Counted from the stretch's first letter, positions 1 through 8,775 are shown. The stretch: DNA of 64,000 nt from Halosimplex halophilum (GCF_004698125.1 NZ_ML214297.1:1116001-1180000), one strand, 5' to 3'. The notes: a model not told the origin generated them from the letters alone. Made by a program: numbers and translations.

Positions 1-41
1 GTGGAGGGGTCAGCCAGCGACCAGCGGTCGGGGAGCGGTCG

Positions 42-1001
42 TCAGTGTTCGAGGATGGTGCCGCCGGCGCCGACGGCGATCTCGACCTCGCTCTTCCGGC
101 AGGCGGCCTTCAGGTTCTGGCCGGTCGGGGTGGCGTCGGGCTTCCACTCCTCGTTCTCGCGGTCGAAGACCTTGCCGCCGCCGCCGACGGTGTACCCCTC
201 GCCGTCCTCGACCTCGATGTCGCGCAGGCCGGCGTCGCCGGTGTCGGCGGGTACCCACCGGGAGCCGGTCCAGTGGAAGACCATCCCGCCGCCGCCGGAG
301 ATCCACACGTCGTCGGCGCCGTCGGAGTCGACGCCGTAGAAGTTGACGTTGGCGTCGGCCAGCCCGATCTTGTCCCAGGTCGAGCCGTCCTGAGTGTAGA
401 AGACGGACTTGTTGCCGTCGACGATGTGACCCTTGCGGTCGTCGTAGAAGTCGACGGCGTTGATGGCCGACCCCGAGCCCGGCGTGACGTAGTCCCAGGT
501 CTGGGTGGCGCCGTTCTCGAAGCTGTAGTACATCTTCCCGGAGTCGCCGGCGACGTAGACGTTGGCCTCGCCGGCCTCGCCCGTGACCGACACGTCGTTG
601 AAGTTGTTGGTCACGTCCATCGGCGCCGAGTGGTCGTTCAGGTTGCCGGTCGTCACGTCGTACTCGCCGATGGCGCCGGAGGAGCCGACGAACCACAGGC
701 GCTTCCCGTCGTCGGTCACGTCCGCGCCGTAGAGGTTGTTGCCGTTGCCGGTCGGACCGCCGTCGAGGATCTTCCGCCAGCCCTTCTCGGTGCGTTCGAG
801 GACGACCCCCGCGTCGCCGACCGCGTACGCGCCTTCGCTCGTCTCCTCGACGTCGTAGAGGGTTCCGCCGACCGGGGACTTCACGGCCGTCCATTCGGAG
901 TCGTCGCCGGACGCGGCCGCGGCCGTCGGGACCGCCGCCGCGCCGATCGCTGCGCCGGCTGCCTTCAACACGGTGCGTCGAGTGGAGGTGCGTTCGGACA
1001 T
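42..1001 (-). CDS. Tat-exported seven-repeat beta-propeller-like protein
   Basis: This 319-residue protein begins with a twin-arginine signal (TRRTVLK at residues 7-13, then an Ala-rich stretch ending in AAAAS near residue 31), so it should be exported folded. The mature part contains about seven related short repeats, for example AVGDAGVVLER, WFVGSSGAIGEY, YVAGDSGKMYYS, WISGGGGMVFHW, YTVGGGGKVFDR and IAVGAGGTILEH. This spacing fits a seven-bladed propeller of the Ycf48/sialidase-like type. No catalytic residues are evident, so a binding or structural role at the cell surface is only an inference. There is no lipobox. It lies alone, with 312 bp of non-coding DNA upstream. Confidence 0.8.
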   Translation of the reverse strand: MSERTSTRRTVLKAAGAAIGAAAVPTAAAASGDDSEWTAVKSPVGGTLYDVEETSEGAYAVGDAGVVLERTEKGWRKILDGGPTGNGNNLYGADVTDDGKRLWFVGSSGAIGEYDVTTGNLNDHSAPMDVTNNFNDVSVTGEAGEANVYVAGDSGKMYYSFENGATQTWDYVTPGSGSAINAVDFYDDRKGHIVDGNKSVFYTQDGSTWDKIGLADANVNFYGVDSDGADDVWISGGGGMVFHWTGSRWVPADTGDAGLRDIEVEDGEGYTVGGGGKVFDRENEEWKPDATPTGQNLKAACRKSEVEIAVGAGGTILEH

Positions 1002-1313
1002 TGCATCCGGGACATGCGACGGGTTGCACTTAATGGGGGGTCGCCCTTGGCGCCGATTTAGGGCGTTTTAGGGCCTGAAACTCCCATTTTGGATCCGTTC
1101 ACTCGTCCGAACGGACGGATTCCGGGGTCCGCGCACCCCCCGCCGCTAGACCGACTTAATCGACATAAAACGACGAAAGATTGAAGTTTCGAAACTGAAC
1201 GCCCGCGAGCGGGCCGGTGAGGCCCGAATACGTTCGCCTCGTCGCAGCGTACGGACACCCGAATACTGTGGTACGGCGCGGGCGCGGCGAGGGCCAGCGG
1301 GGAGGTCCGGCGT
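1002..1313. other. Intergenic stretch with palindrome and GC hairpin
   Basis: No convincing gene lies here. The interval separates the start of the Tat protein from the 3' end of the MoaB-type gene. It contains a perfect 10-bp palindrome GTTTCGAAAC at 1186-1195 followed by a GC hairpin (GCCCGC-GA-GCGGGC, 1201-1214). The only open frame in it (reverse strand, 66 codons) has no family features. Confidence 0.5.
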
Positions 1314-2642
1314 TCAATCGTCCCGGCGAGCGAGCGAGACGAGGTGGGCCATCTCCTCGACGACGAGCTCCTCGGTCCCCAGGCGGGCCGCGGCCTCGCT
1401 GCCCGGGAGGCAGAAGACGGGGACGCCGTCGACCATGCCGGCGGTGGCCCGGGAGACCATCGCGCGGGTGCCGATCTCCTCGTAGGAGAGGATCCGGAAC
1501 AGCTCGCCGAACCCCGGGAGTTCGCGGTCGAAGAGGGGACGGGCGGCCTCGACGGTCACGTCGTCCGGCGTGACGCCGGTCCCGCCGGTCGTGACGACCA
1601 CGTCCACGTCGCCGCGGCCGGTGAGGTTCAACAGCGCGGTCTGGACGCCGTCGAGGTCGTCCCGGAGGATCTCGCGGGTGACGACCTCGTGGTCGGCGGC
1701 CTCGACGACCGCCTCGATCACGTCGCCGCTCGCGTCGTCCTCGCGTGTGCGCGTGGACGAGACCGTGACGACCGCGACGCCGAGCAGCCCGACGTCGGCG
1801 CCGTGAGCGTGGTCGTGCGAGTGGCCGCCCGCGCCGTGTGCGTGCTCCGCCGCGCCGTCCGAGTGGTCCGCGTTCTCCGGGTTGTCGACGCCCTCCTGGT
1901 GGCCGGGACCCTCCGAGTGGTCGCCCGTGTCCTGTGGGTGGCCGCTGGAGTCCGTCGAACGCGCGCCGGGCTCGGCGCGGTCGCCTCCCTCGCGGGCGGG
2001 TTCGCTCGACGAGTGGTCGACCGTTCCGCCGGCGTCGGTGCTCGGGGCGGCGTCAGCGGCGTCCGCGCCGTCCGCGTCGGCGAACGGGTGGTCGTCCGCG
2101 TTGTCGGCCGTCCCGTCCCCCTGCTCCGACTCGCTCGACGGCGCCAGCGGGTCGTCCGCCGTCGGGTCGGCGCCGCCGTCCCCTCCGGGGGCCTCGTCGT
2201 CGGTGTCGCCGGCCGGCGAGTCGTGGTCGCCGCTCTGTGGACCGCGGTCGCTGTCGGTCGGCGCACCGCGGTCGTCGGCACCCGACTCCGGGTCCGGACC
2301 GGACGTGTCCGGCGCCAGCGGATCGCCGCTCCCGTCTCCGGACGACGGCGCAAGCGGGTCGTCGTCCGCCCCGGGTCCCGCGCTCTCGTCGGCCGCGTCG
2401 TCCGCGTGCTCGTCGGCCGCGTCGTCCGCGCGCTCGCCGGCGGCTCCCCCTTCCGGCTCCGCCGGGTCGTCCCCCGCGGGGTCGGTCTCCGCCCCCTCGG
2501 TCCGCTCGCCGGACTCCCCGACGGGGTCCGTCCCGGTTTGCTCGTCGCCGGCGTCCTCGTCACCGTCGTCCGCCTCGGCGTCGTCCCCCTCCTCGTCGTC
2601 CCCGTACCCGTGGCTGGTGTCCCGTGACTGGAAATCGACCAT
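1314..2642 (-). CDS. moaB: MoaB/Mog-type molybdopterin protein with long acidic His-containing N-terminus
   Basis: The last 161 residues (282-442) form a MoaB/MogA domain, the adenylyltransferase fold that activates molybdopterin. The signature TTGGTGVTPDD is at about 351-361 and LPGSEAA near 412. The start MVDFQSRDTS is chosen because the upstream extension is Arg/Pro-rich and has no acidic bias. Unusually, about 260 residues before the domain are low-complexity Asp/Glu/Ser/Gly/Pro sequence ending in a His-rich stretch (GGHSHDHAHGAD). This tail is probably disordered and might bind metal. Family assignment of the C-terminal domain is solid; the role of the tail is unknown. Confidence 0.85.
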   Translation of the reverse strand: MVDFQSRDTSHGYGDDEEGDDAEADDGDEDAGDEQTGTDPVGESGERTEGAETDPAGDDPAEPEGGAAGERADDAADEHADDAADESAGPGADDDPLAPSSGDGSGDPLAPDTSGPDPESGADDRGAPTDSDRGPQSGDHDSPAGDTDDEAPGGDGGADPTADDPLAPSSESEQGDGTADNADDHPFADADGADAADAAPSTDAGGTVDHSSSEPAREGGDRAEPGARSTDSSGHPQDTGDHSEGPGHQEGVDNPENADHSDGAAEHAHGAGGHSHDHAHGADVGLLGVAVVTVSSTRTREDDASGDVIEAVVEAADHEVVTREILRDDLDGVQTALLNLTGRGDVDVVVTTGGTGVTPDDVTVEAARPLFDRELPGFGELFRILSYEEIGTRAMVSRATAGMVDGVPVFCLPGSEAAARLGTEELVVEEMAHLVSLARRDD

Positions 2643-2771
2643 GGGATCGCTACCCGGCAGCGAACCAAAAAGGCCAGCATCCGACCGGACCCGGGTCGCG
2701 GCGGCCGGGACCACCTGCGGTCGGCGGGGTGGAGACACCGCGGAGAGCGGCCCCGCCACGGGGGCCGGGGG

Positions 2772-3953
2772 TCAGGACAGCGCGGCGACCACGTCGTCGG
2801 CGGCGGCGTCGGCGTCGCGGTCCTGGAGGAACGTGGCGACGGCGTCCTTGAGCTGGACGACCTGCTCGGGCCGGACGGCCAGCCCGTGACACATCGACGG
2901 CAGCTGGGTCGCGCGGCCGCCGAACGCCTCGTGGAGCTCGCGGCTCATCGGGTGCAGCTCGGCGACAGACACGTCGCTCCGCGGCGGCACCGACCCGCTG
3001 ATCGTGTTGAACCGCTCGATCGTCTCGGCGGAGCCGAGGTACTCGACGAAGTCCGTCACGGCGTCGTCGCCCTCGGTGTGGGCCGCCGGGACGACGGCGT
3101 TCGTGTTGACGATGTGCGTGCCGTCGGTGCCGGGGAACGGGACGCAGTCCCAGTCGCGGCCGAACTCCATGTCGGTCCCGGCCATGTGACCCGTCGACCA
3201 CGACCCGTTGTTGATGCAGGCCGCCTCCCCGTCGGAGAAGGCGAACTCCAGGTCGCTGGAGTCCATGAACTCCGGGTTGTCCGGGCCGGCGGCCAGGAAC
3301 TCCCCGAGCGTGTCGAAGGCGGCGCGGATGGCCGTCCGGTGGGACGACGGCCGCCCGTCGGCCGCCTCCTCGTAGCCGCTCTCGCCCCCGTGGGCGAGCA
3401 GGAGCGTCTCCCACAGCTGGAGCAGTCCGAACGGGTTCCGGCCGAAGACGGCGATCGGCTGTTCGGCCCGTTCGGCCAGCGCCGGCAGGGCCTCGACGAG
3501 GTCGTCCGGGCCGGAGAGCCGCGCGGGGTCGACCCCGGCCGCCTCGAACAGCTCGACGTTGTAGTAGAGGTTGCTGATCCGGTGCATGTCCAGCGGGACG
3601 GCGTGGAACTCGCCGTCGAAGCGGGCCACGTCGACCATCCCGTCGAAGTACGCCCGCTCCATGCCCGCCCGGTCCCAGAGGTCGGTGATGTCGGCGGTCG
3701 CGCCGGCCTCGACGGTCGGCCGGAGGTTCGCGCCCGGCCACTCGTCCCACACGTCAGGCGGGTCCTCCCGGAGGATCCGGCTCTTGATCATCAGGCGGAG
3801 CGCGTTGATGACCGTCTGTTCCTCGGCGACCGACACGTCCGGGTTGCGGTCGGTGTACTCCGCCAGCACGGTGTCCATCGCCTCCTCCTCGCTCCCCCAC
3901 ACGAAGTGGTGGTGGATCTCTATCTCGCGCTGTCCGCCCACGGCCGTTGACAT
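2772..3953 (-). CDS. Family 1 extracellular solute-binding-like protein lacking a signal peptide
   Basis: The 393-residue product looks like an ABC sugar-transporter binding protein of family 1: PDVWDEWPGANL near residue 67, LYYNVELFEAAGVDP near 130, an NNGSWSTGHMAGT segment and a C-terminal helical part. Normally such proteins carry a Tat or lipoprotein signal. This one starts MSTAVGGQREIEIHHH directly followed by the first beta strand. A TATA-like CATTATGG about 26 bp upstream supports a leaderless start exactly at this ATG, leaving no room for a signal. No permease or ATPase genes are adjacent. It may be cytoplasmic, for example a ligand sensor, or be exported by an unknown route. Confidence 0.75.
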   Translation of the reverse strand: MSTAVGGQREIEIHHHFVWGSEEEAMDTVLAEYTDRNPDVSVAEEQTVINALRLMIKSRILREDPPDVWDEWPGANLRPTVEAGATADITDLWDRAGMERAYFDGMVDVARFDGEFHAVPLDMHRISNLYYNVELFEAAGVDPARLSGPDDLVEALPALAERAEQPIAVFGRNPFGLLQLWETLLLAHGGESGYEEAADGRPSSHRTAIRAAFDTLGEFLAAGPDNPEFMDSSDLEFAFSDGEAACINNGSWSTGHMAGTDMEFGRDWDCVPFPGTDGTHIVNTNAVVPAAHTEGDDAVTDFVEYLGSAETIERFNTISGSVPPRSDVSVAELHPMSRELHEAFGGRATQLPSMCHGLAVRPEQVVQLKDAVATFLQDRDADAAADDVVAALS

Positions 3954-3974
3954 ACGCTACCGTGCGGGCGACCT

Positions 3975-3982
3975 CCATAATG
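3975..3982 (-). promoter_or_regulatory. TATA-like box of the solute-binding-like gene
   Basis: On the reverse strand this reads CATTATGG. Its centre is about 26 bp from the ATG at 3953, the usual haloarchaeal distance from TATA box to transcription start, so the transcript is predicted to be leaderless. This fixes the start of the signal-less binding protein. Confidence 0.5.
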
Positions 3983-4119
3983 ACCTTGCCCCCGAGTTAT
4001 CCGAACTGAGAATCGGTCGGGACGGTCGGCCCGACGGGCCGCCGCGGCGACGGGCCGTAGCTTCGGTCGGACCGGGCGCGTTCGTCACTGTTTTGCACAC
4101 CGCGCGCGTCGGTCCGACC

Positions 4120-5166
4120 ATGTACGCAGTCCAGTATGCGGACCACGGCGACCGGGACGTGGTCGAGTACGCCGAGCGGCCCGACCCCGAGGTGGGCCGG
4201 GGCGACGTGCTCGTCGACGTGAAGGCCGGCGCGCTGAACCACCTCGACGTGTGGACCCGCAAGGGCCTGCCGGGGATCGACCTGGAGATGCCCCACGTCC
4301 CCGGCTGCGACGCCGCGGGCGTCGTCGAGTCGGTCGGCGCGGACGTGACCCGCTTCGAGCCCGGCGACCGCGTGGCGGTCACCGCGGGCGTCAGCTGCGG
4401 CGAGTGCGAGTTCTGCCGCGACGGCGAGGCGTCGATGTGCGTCGACTACCACATCATCGGCGAGCACGTCCCCGGCGTCCACGGCGAACTCGCGGCCGTC
4501 CCCGAGGACAACCTCGTCGCCGTCCCCGAGGGCGTCGACTGGGCGACCGCCGCCGCGGCGCCGCTGGTCTTCCAGACCGCCTGGCGGATGCTGGTCACCC
4601 GCGCCGACATCGACCCCGGCGAGTCCGTCCTCGTGCTCGGCGCGTCGGGCGGCGTCGGTCACGCCGCCGTCCAGATCGCCGACTTCGCCGGCGCGGAGGT
4701 GTTCGCGACCGCGAGCACCGACGAGAAGCTCGACTACGCCCGCGAGGTCGGCGCCGACCACGCCATCGACTACACGGAGGACGATTTCGCCGCACAGATC
4801 AGGGAACTGACGGACGGCCGCGGCGTCGACGTGGTGGTCGACCATGTCGCCGGCGAGACCTGGGACGACTCGCTGAAGAGCCTCGCGAAGGGCGGCCGGC
4901 TGGTCACCTGCGGCGCCACGGCGGGCGGTCGGCCCCAGACCAACGTCAACCGGGTGTTCTGGAACCAGCTGTCGATAATCGGGTCGACGATGGCGACGCC
5001 CGGCGAGGTCGACGACGCCCTCGCGAAGGTGTGGGACGGGACCTTCGAGGTGCGCGTGCGCGACCGCCTGCCGATGAGCGAGACGGCCCGCGCCCACGAA
5101 CTGCTGGAGGACCGCGAGGGCTTCGGGAAGGTCGTGGTCGTCCCCGACAGCGAGTTCGATGACTGA
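4120..5166 (+). CDS. Zinc-containing MDR-family alcohol dehydrogenase/quinone oxidoreductase
   Basis: A 348-residue medium-chain dehydrogenase/reductase. The GroES-like N-terminal domain carries the structural zinc cysteines C93, C96, C99 and C107. The NAD(P)-binding Rossmann motif GASGGVG is at 174-180. The usual catalytic-zinc cysteine is replaced by Asn in GALNHLDVW (residues 38-46), as in quinone-oxidoreductase-like members, while PGCDAAG (61-67) replaces the GHE motif. It therefore probably reduces an enone or quinone rather than oxidising an alcohol through zinc; the substrate cannot be told. The start at ATG 4120 was chosen because upstream in-frame sequence lacks family similarity. 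The next gene overlaps its end by 8 bp. Confidence 0.85.
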   Translation: MYAVQYADHGDRDVVEYAERPDPEVGRGDVLVDVKAGALNHLDVWTRKGLPGIDLEMPHVPGCDAAGVVESVGADVTRFEPGDRVAVTAGVSCGECEFCRDGEASMCVDYHIIGEHVPGVHGELAAVPEDNLVAVPEGVDWATAAAAPLVFQTAWRMLVTRADIDPGESVLVLGASGGVGHAAVQIADFAGAEVFATASTDEKLDYAREVGADHAIDYTEDDFAAQIRELTDGRGVDVVVDHVAGETWDDSLKSLAKGGRLVTCGATAGGRPQTNVNRVFWNQLSIIGSTMATPGEVDDALAKVWDGTFEVRVRDRLPMSETARAHELLEDREGFGKVVVVPDSEFDD

Positions 5167-5557
5167 GGCGTCCGCCCCCGAGGGCGAGGTCCCCGACGAC
5201 GAGGGCCGTCGCGGCGACCGGGGGACTGCCGGCGGTCCGGACGACCGGGACGGCGTCGACGGACACGTCCGCGGAACCGGCGGGGACGGCGACCTCCCGC
5301 CGGCCGACCCCGGCGGCTACGACGTGCCCGACCCCGAGTCGCGGGAGTTCGGACGCCGCGGGTGGGCGCTCGTGGCCGCGCTGGTCGTCGCCCTCGTCGT
5401 GATCCCCTGGACGATTATCGCGATCCCGCAGGCCCAGAGCCTGCTCGAAGCGCTCCCGCTCGGCTACCGCGACGCCTACCTCGTGCTCCCGTTCGTCCCG
5501 GCGGTCTTCCTCGGCCTGCTCGGCGTCTGGACCGCCGTCGCGAACCGGCGGCCCTGA
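5159..5557 (+). CDS. Small membrane protein with acidic N-terminus
   Basis: 132 residues. The first 65 are hydrophilic, acidic and Gly-rich; two hydrophobic helices follow (WALVAALVVALVVIPWTIIA at about 71-90, and AYLVLPFVPAVFLGLLGVWT at about 107-126), ending in a short Arg tail. The start overlaps the end of the MDR dehydrogenase gene by 8 bp, so the two are probably co-transcribed and translationally coupled. I recognise no family. The topology suggests a hairpin in the membrane with the acidic tail outside or in the cytoplasm. Confidence 0.75.
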   Translation: MTEASAPEGEVPDDEGRRGDRGTAGGPDDRDGVDGHVRGTGGDGDLPPADPGGYDVPDPESREFGRRGWALVAALVVALVVIPWTIIAIPQAQSLLEALPLGYRDAYLVLPFVPAVFLGLLGVWTAVANRRP

Positions 5558-5666
5558 CCGGGGTCCCCGACGCGACCCGCTACGCTCCCGGCGCCTCCGA
5601 CGTATCCAATTCTGATAGCGGGTCACGTACACTTATTTCGGGGAGGGAGAAACCCACCGGCTACCG

Positions 5667-7460
5667 ATGCCGACGCCGGCGTTCACGCCCGTCGTGTTGC
5701 TCGCCGCCATCGTCGCGAGCGGCGTCGCCGCGTTCGTGTGGACGTTCCGCGACACGCCCGCCGCCCGGCCGCTGTCGGTGTTCGTCGCCGCGGCCGGCCT
5801 GTTCGCGCTCGCCCAGGGGATCGGGCTCGCGACGCCGGGGCTGGCCGGGAAGCTCCGGTGGTCGAGCGTCGCGGCGACCGTCTCCGTGGTCCTCCCGGCC
5901 GCCTGGCTGGTGACCGCCCTTGCGTACACCGAGAGCGACCGCGCGCTCGGGGGTCGCCGGCTGGCGCTGCTGGCCGTCGAACCCCTCGTCTTCGCCGCGC
6001 TCGTCTGGACGAACGACGCCCACGCCCTCGTCTGGACCGACCGGTGGGTCGAGACGGCGGCCGGGACCGCGTACCTCGCCCAGGAGTTCGGCCTCGCGAT
6101 GTGGGCACACGTCGGCTACTCGTACCTGCTTGTCGCCGTCGGCAGTCTGGGGGTCGTCCGGCTGAACTTCCGGACGACGGACTTCTTCCGGGGCCAGGGG
6201 ACGGCGCTGCTGGCCGCGATAGCCGCCGTCGCGGCCCTGTGTGCGGTCTCGCTGTTCGGCGTCGTCCCGGACCGCTACCCCCTCTCAGGGATCGGGGCCG
6301 TCTTCGGCGGACTCGTCATGACCGCCGCCCTGTTCCGCGGCCGCCTCCTGTCTATCACGCCCGCCACGCGACAGCTCGGCCGCGAGGCCGTCATCGACGA
6401 GATGGACGACCGCATCGTCATCCTCGACGACGACGACCGCGTCGTCGACGTCAACCCCGCCGCCGCGCGGCTGTTCGACGTCGACCCCGAGGGCGTCGTC
6501 GGGACGCCGATCGAGACCGCCGCGCCGATGCTCACCGGCTCGGCCGACGACGTCTCCACCGGCCAGTCGGACCTCGAACTCGACGGCCCGGACGGCCGTC
6601 GCTACTACGACGTCCGGGTCTCGCCGCTGTACCGGAGCTACGGGGGCGTCGCGGGCTGCGTCCTCAGCCTCAGGGACGTGACCGACCGGCGCCAGCACGA
6701 GCAACGGCTCGACGTGCTCAACCGGGTCCTCCGGCACAACCTCCGCAACGAGCTGAACGTCGTCCGCGGCAACGCCGAACTGCTCCGCCGGGAGGCGGAG
6801 CTGACCGACGACGCCCGGCGCCGGCTCGACCGCATCGAGGAGACGGTCGACGGCGTCGTCGCCCGCAGCGAGAAGATCGGCCACGTCGCCCGGACGGTCG
6901 ACGGCGAGTGCGACAGCGCGTTCGCCGCCGCCGAGCGCGTCGAGGGGCTCGCCGACCGCGTCGAGTCCGCACACGACGGCGTGACCGTCGAGGTCGACCT
7001 GCCCGACGGGCTGGCCGTCGTCGGCGGGGCCAGCCTGGAGCGGGCCGTCGAGGAACTGCTGGCGAACGCCGCCGAACACGCCGGCGACGAGCCGAACGTC
7101 GAAGTGCGGACGGCCCGCCGCGGCGACGAGTTCGTCGAGATCCGCGTCGCGGACGACGGACCCGGGATCGAGGACCACGAACGCGCCGTCATCGAGGCGG
7201 GTCGCGAGACGGCGCTCGAACACGGCAGCGGCGTCGGCCTCTGGCTCGTCAAGTGGGTCGTCACCGAGTGCGGCGGCTCCGTCGAGTTCGTCGGCGACGG
7301 GGAGGGCTGCACCGTCGCGCTCACCCTCCCGCTGGCCGACACCGCCGGCGAGTCCGTCGGTAGCGGTTCGATCCCCTCCGAAAGCGAGGACGACGCCGCA
7401 TCAGGCAGGTCCGGCGGCTCACGGGACTCCGAACGGACGGGGGCCGGAGCGGACGACTGA
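5667..7460 (+). CDS. Membrane sensor histidine kinase (7TM-PAS-HisKA-HATPase)
   Basis: 597 residues. About seven hydrophobic segments within residues 1-230 fit the histidine-kinase N-terminal 7TM sensor type. A PAS domain follows (about 240-345, with DDDDRVVDVNPAAARLFD). The phosphoacceptor is H357 in RHNLRNEL. The ATPase domain has N467 in LLANAAEHA, a G1 box DDGPG at 496-500 and a G2 box GSGVGLWL at 520-527. The tail is Ser/Asp-rich. No response regulator lies beside it; haloarchaeal kinases are often orphans. The stimulus is unknown. A TATA-like ACTTATTT about 30 bp upstream suggests a short leader or none. Confidence 0.92.
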   Translation: MPTPAFTPVVLLAAIVASGVAAFVWTFRDTPAARPLSVFVAAAGLFALAQGIGLATPGLAGKLRWSSVAATVSVVLPAAWLVTALAYTESDRALGGRRLALLAVEPLVFAALVWTNDAHALVWTDRWVETAAGTAYLAQEFGLAMWAHVGYSYLLVAVGSLGVVRLNFRTTDFFRGQGTALLAAIAAVAALCAVSLFGVVPDRYPLSGIGAVFGGLVMTAALFRGRLLSITPATRQLGREAVIDEMDDRIVILDDDDRVVDVNPAAARLFDVDPEGVVGTPIETAAPMLTGSADDVSTGQSDLELDGPDGRRYYDVRVSPLYRSYGGVAGCVLSLRDVTDRRQHEQRLDVLNRVLRHNLRNELNVVRGNAELLRREAELTDDARRRLDRIEETVDGVVARSEKIGHVARTVDGECDSAFAAAERVEGLADRVESAHDGVTVEVDLPDGLAVVGGASLERAVEELLANAAEHAGDEPNVEVRTARRGDEFVEIRVADDGPGIEDHERAVIEAGRETALEHGSGVGLWLVKWVVTECGGSVEFVGDGEGCTVALTLPLADTAGESVGSGSIPSESEDDAASGRSGGSRDSERTGAGADD

Positions 7461-7562
7461 GCGCCGACCGGACCCGTGCGGCCGGTGTCGCGCTCTCGGT
7501 GCGGCCGCTGTGCGTCGCTTCGGCCGGGAGAGGTAACGGGTCGGAGGGTCGGTCGCCGTCGG

Positions 7563-8165
7563 TCACTCGAAGTCGCGTCGCATCGCGATCTCGAACCAGG
7601 GGCAGAGACGCAGTTGCCGGTACCACCGCGGGTGTTCGTACAGGCGCTCGTAGGGGACCCACATCAGGCCGCCGACCTCCTCGGGGTCGGGGTCGAGGGT
7701 CGTGTCGAGCAGCGTGGCCTTCAGCACCGCACAGACCTCGTGTTCGACCCCCTCGTCCATGTAGTAGCGCTTGTACTCGAAGCGGTCGGTCACCCGGAGG
7801 TTGTCGTACTGGTCGGGCGTGACGCCCAGTTCCTCCTCGAGTCGCTGGCGGGTCGCCTCGACCTGCGTCTGGCCCTTCCTGGGGTGGGAGGCGACGGTGC
7901 CGTCCCAGTAGGTGTCCCACAGCCGTTTCTTCGGGCTGCGCTGGGCGAGCAGGATGCGGTCGTCCTCGTCGAACAGCAGCGAGGTGAACGCGCGGTGGCG
8001 CCGGCCGTCGCCGGTGTGGGCGTCGAGGCGGTTGACCAGCCCCTGCTCCTCGTCGTTCTCGTCGACGGCGATCACCGACTGCTCGGCGTTCTCGTGGTAG
8101 TCGTCGGCCCCCTCGGCCGACGGCGCGCCGTCGTCTCCGGGGACCCCCTCGTCGTCCGTACTCAT
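7563..8165 (-). CDS. idi: Isopentenyl-diphosphate delta-isomerase, type 1
   Basis: A 200-residue Nudix-fold protein that interconverts IPP and DMAPP, feeding the isoprenoid lipids, carotenoids and quinones of the cell. The motif RLWDTYWDGTVASHPRKGQT is the type 1 IDI active-site region, and RQRLEEELGV is the Nudix-like helix. GEDGEVEHEVCAVL-type residues appear as DEGVEHEVCAVL. A start at MSTDDEG (8165) is preferred to an ATG nine codons upstream because the acidic N-terminus is typical. The enzyme supplies substrate for both cis-prenyltransferase genes in this window. Clear family match. Confidence 0.93.
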   Translation of the reverse strand: MSTDDEGVPGDDGAPSAEGADDYHENAEQSVIAVDENDEEQGLVNRLDAHTGDGRRHRAFTSLLFDEDDRILLAQRSPKKRLWDTYWDGTVASHPRKGQTQVEATRQRLEEELGVTPDQYDNLRVTDRFEYKRYYMDEGVEHEVCAVLKATLLDTTLDPDPEEVGGLMWVPYERLYEHPRWYRQLRLCPWFEIAMRRDFE

Positions 8166-8258
8166 GGGAGTCACGTCGGAGAGCGGGTTCAAACAGTCTT
8201 CGACTTGCAGTGCAGTCGATCCGCTACGCAGTGCGAACCGGGCCGCGGGGCGCTGCGC

Positions 8259-8672
8259 TCACCCGACCCGTTCGTCGAGGATCAGTCTCGTCTTCGTGCT
8301 CACGACCTCGTCGAGTTCGCGCGTCTGGGTGATGATCTCGTTGACCCGCTCGGTGTCCTGGGCGTCGACGACGAAGACGATGTCCTCCTCGCCGGAGACC
8401 TGCCAGACGAAGTCGACCTCCGTCCACTCGGCGACGCGGTCGCTGATGTCGTGGGTGTCGACGCTCACGTCGACGCCGACCTCGATCATCGCCTTGACGT
8501 TCCCCGTCCGCGTCGCCACGGTGAAGCGCTCGATGACGCCCTCCTCGACCAGCGACTCCACGCGGTTGCGGACGGTCCCCTCGGAGGTCCCCACGTCGTC
8601 GGCGATCTCCGTGTACGGCGTCCGCGCGTCCCTGCGGAGGATGTTCAGGATCTCCCGGTCGAGGTCGTCCAT
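8259..8672 (-). CDS. Lrp/AsnC-family transcriptional regulator
   Basis: 137 residues with start MDDLDREILNILRRD, the standard beginning of Lrp/AsnC regulators. A winged helix-turn-helix lies at about 1-55 (TEIADDVGTSEGTVRNRVESL) and a RAM ligand-binding domain follows (VSGEEDIVFVVDAQD). It is transcribed divergently from carA, 103 bp apart, and the intergenic DNA holds two copies of TACG-N5-CGTA, a fitting operator for a dimeric regulator. I infer autoregulation and control of carA, perhaps in response to an amino acid such as glutamine or arginine. The effector is not readable from sequence. Confidence 0.92.
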   Translation of the reverse strand: MDDLDREILNILRRDARTPYTEIADDVGTSEGTVRNRVESLVEEGVIERFTVATRTGNVKAMIEVGVDVSVDTHDISDRVAEWTEVDFVWQVSGEEDIVFVVDAQDTERVNEIITQTRELDEVVSTKTRLILDERVG

Positions 8673-8710
8673 CGAATACGCCACAGTTCCGAGCCACCCC
8701 ACTTGACCGT

Positions 8711-8775
8711 TACGAATTTCGTAACCTGGCTTCGAAAGCAAGGCTTATCACCGGAGGTGGTATACGCATCTCGTA
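8711..8775. promoter_or_regulatory. Paired TACG-N5-CGTA operator around the carA promoter
   Basis: Two sites match TACG-N5-CGTA exactly: 8711-8723, part of the perfect 15-bp inverted repeat TTACGAATTTCGTAA (8710-8724), and 8763-8775, ending at the carA ATG. Their centres are 52 bp apart, close to five helical turns, so both lie on one DNA face. The BRE/TATA-like element of carA (CGAAAGC...GCTTATC, about 8733-8750) lies between them. The Lrp-type gene starts 38 bp to the left. This is a likely binding site for that regulator. Confidence 0.65.

Noticed and set aside
1058-1258. 66-codon reverse frame in the first intergenic region
   Set aside because: Basic, Gly/Arg/Ser/Cys composition, unlike the acidic proteins here, and no homologous pattern or promoter.
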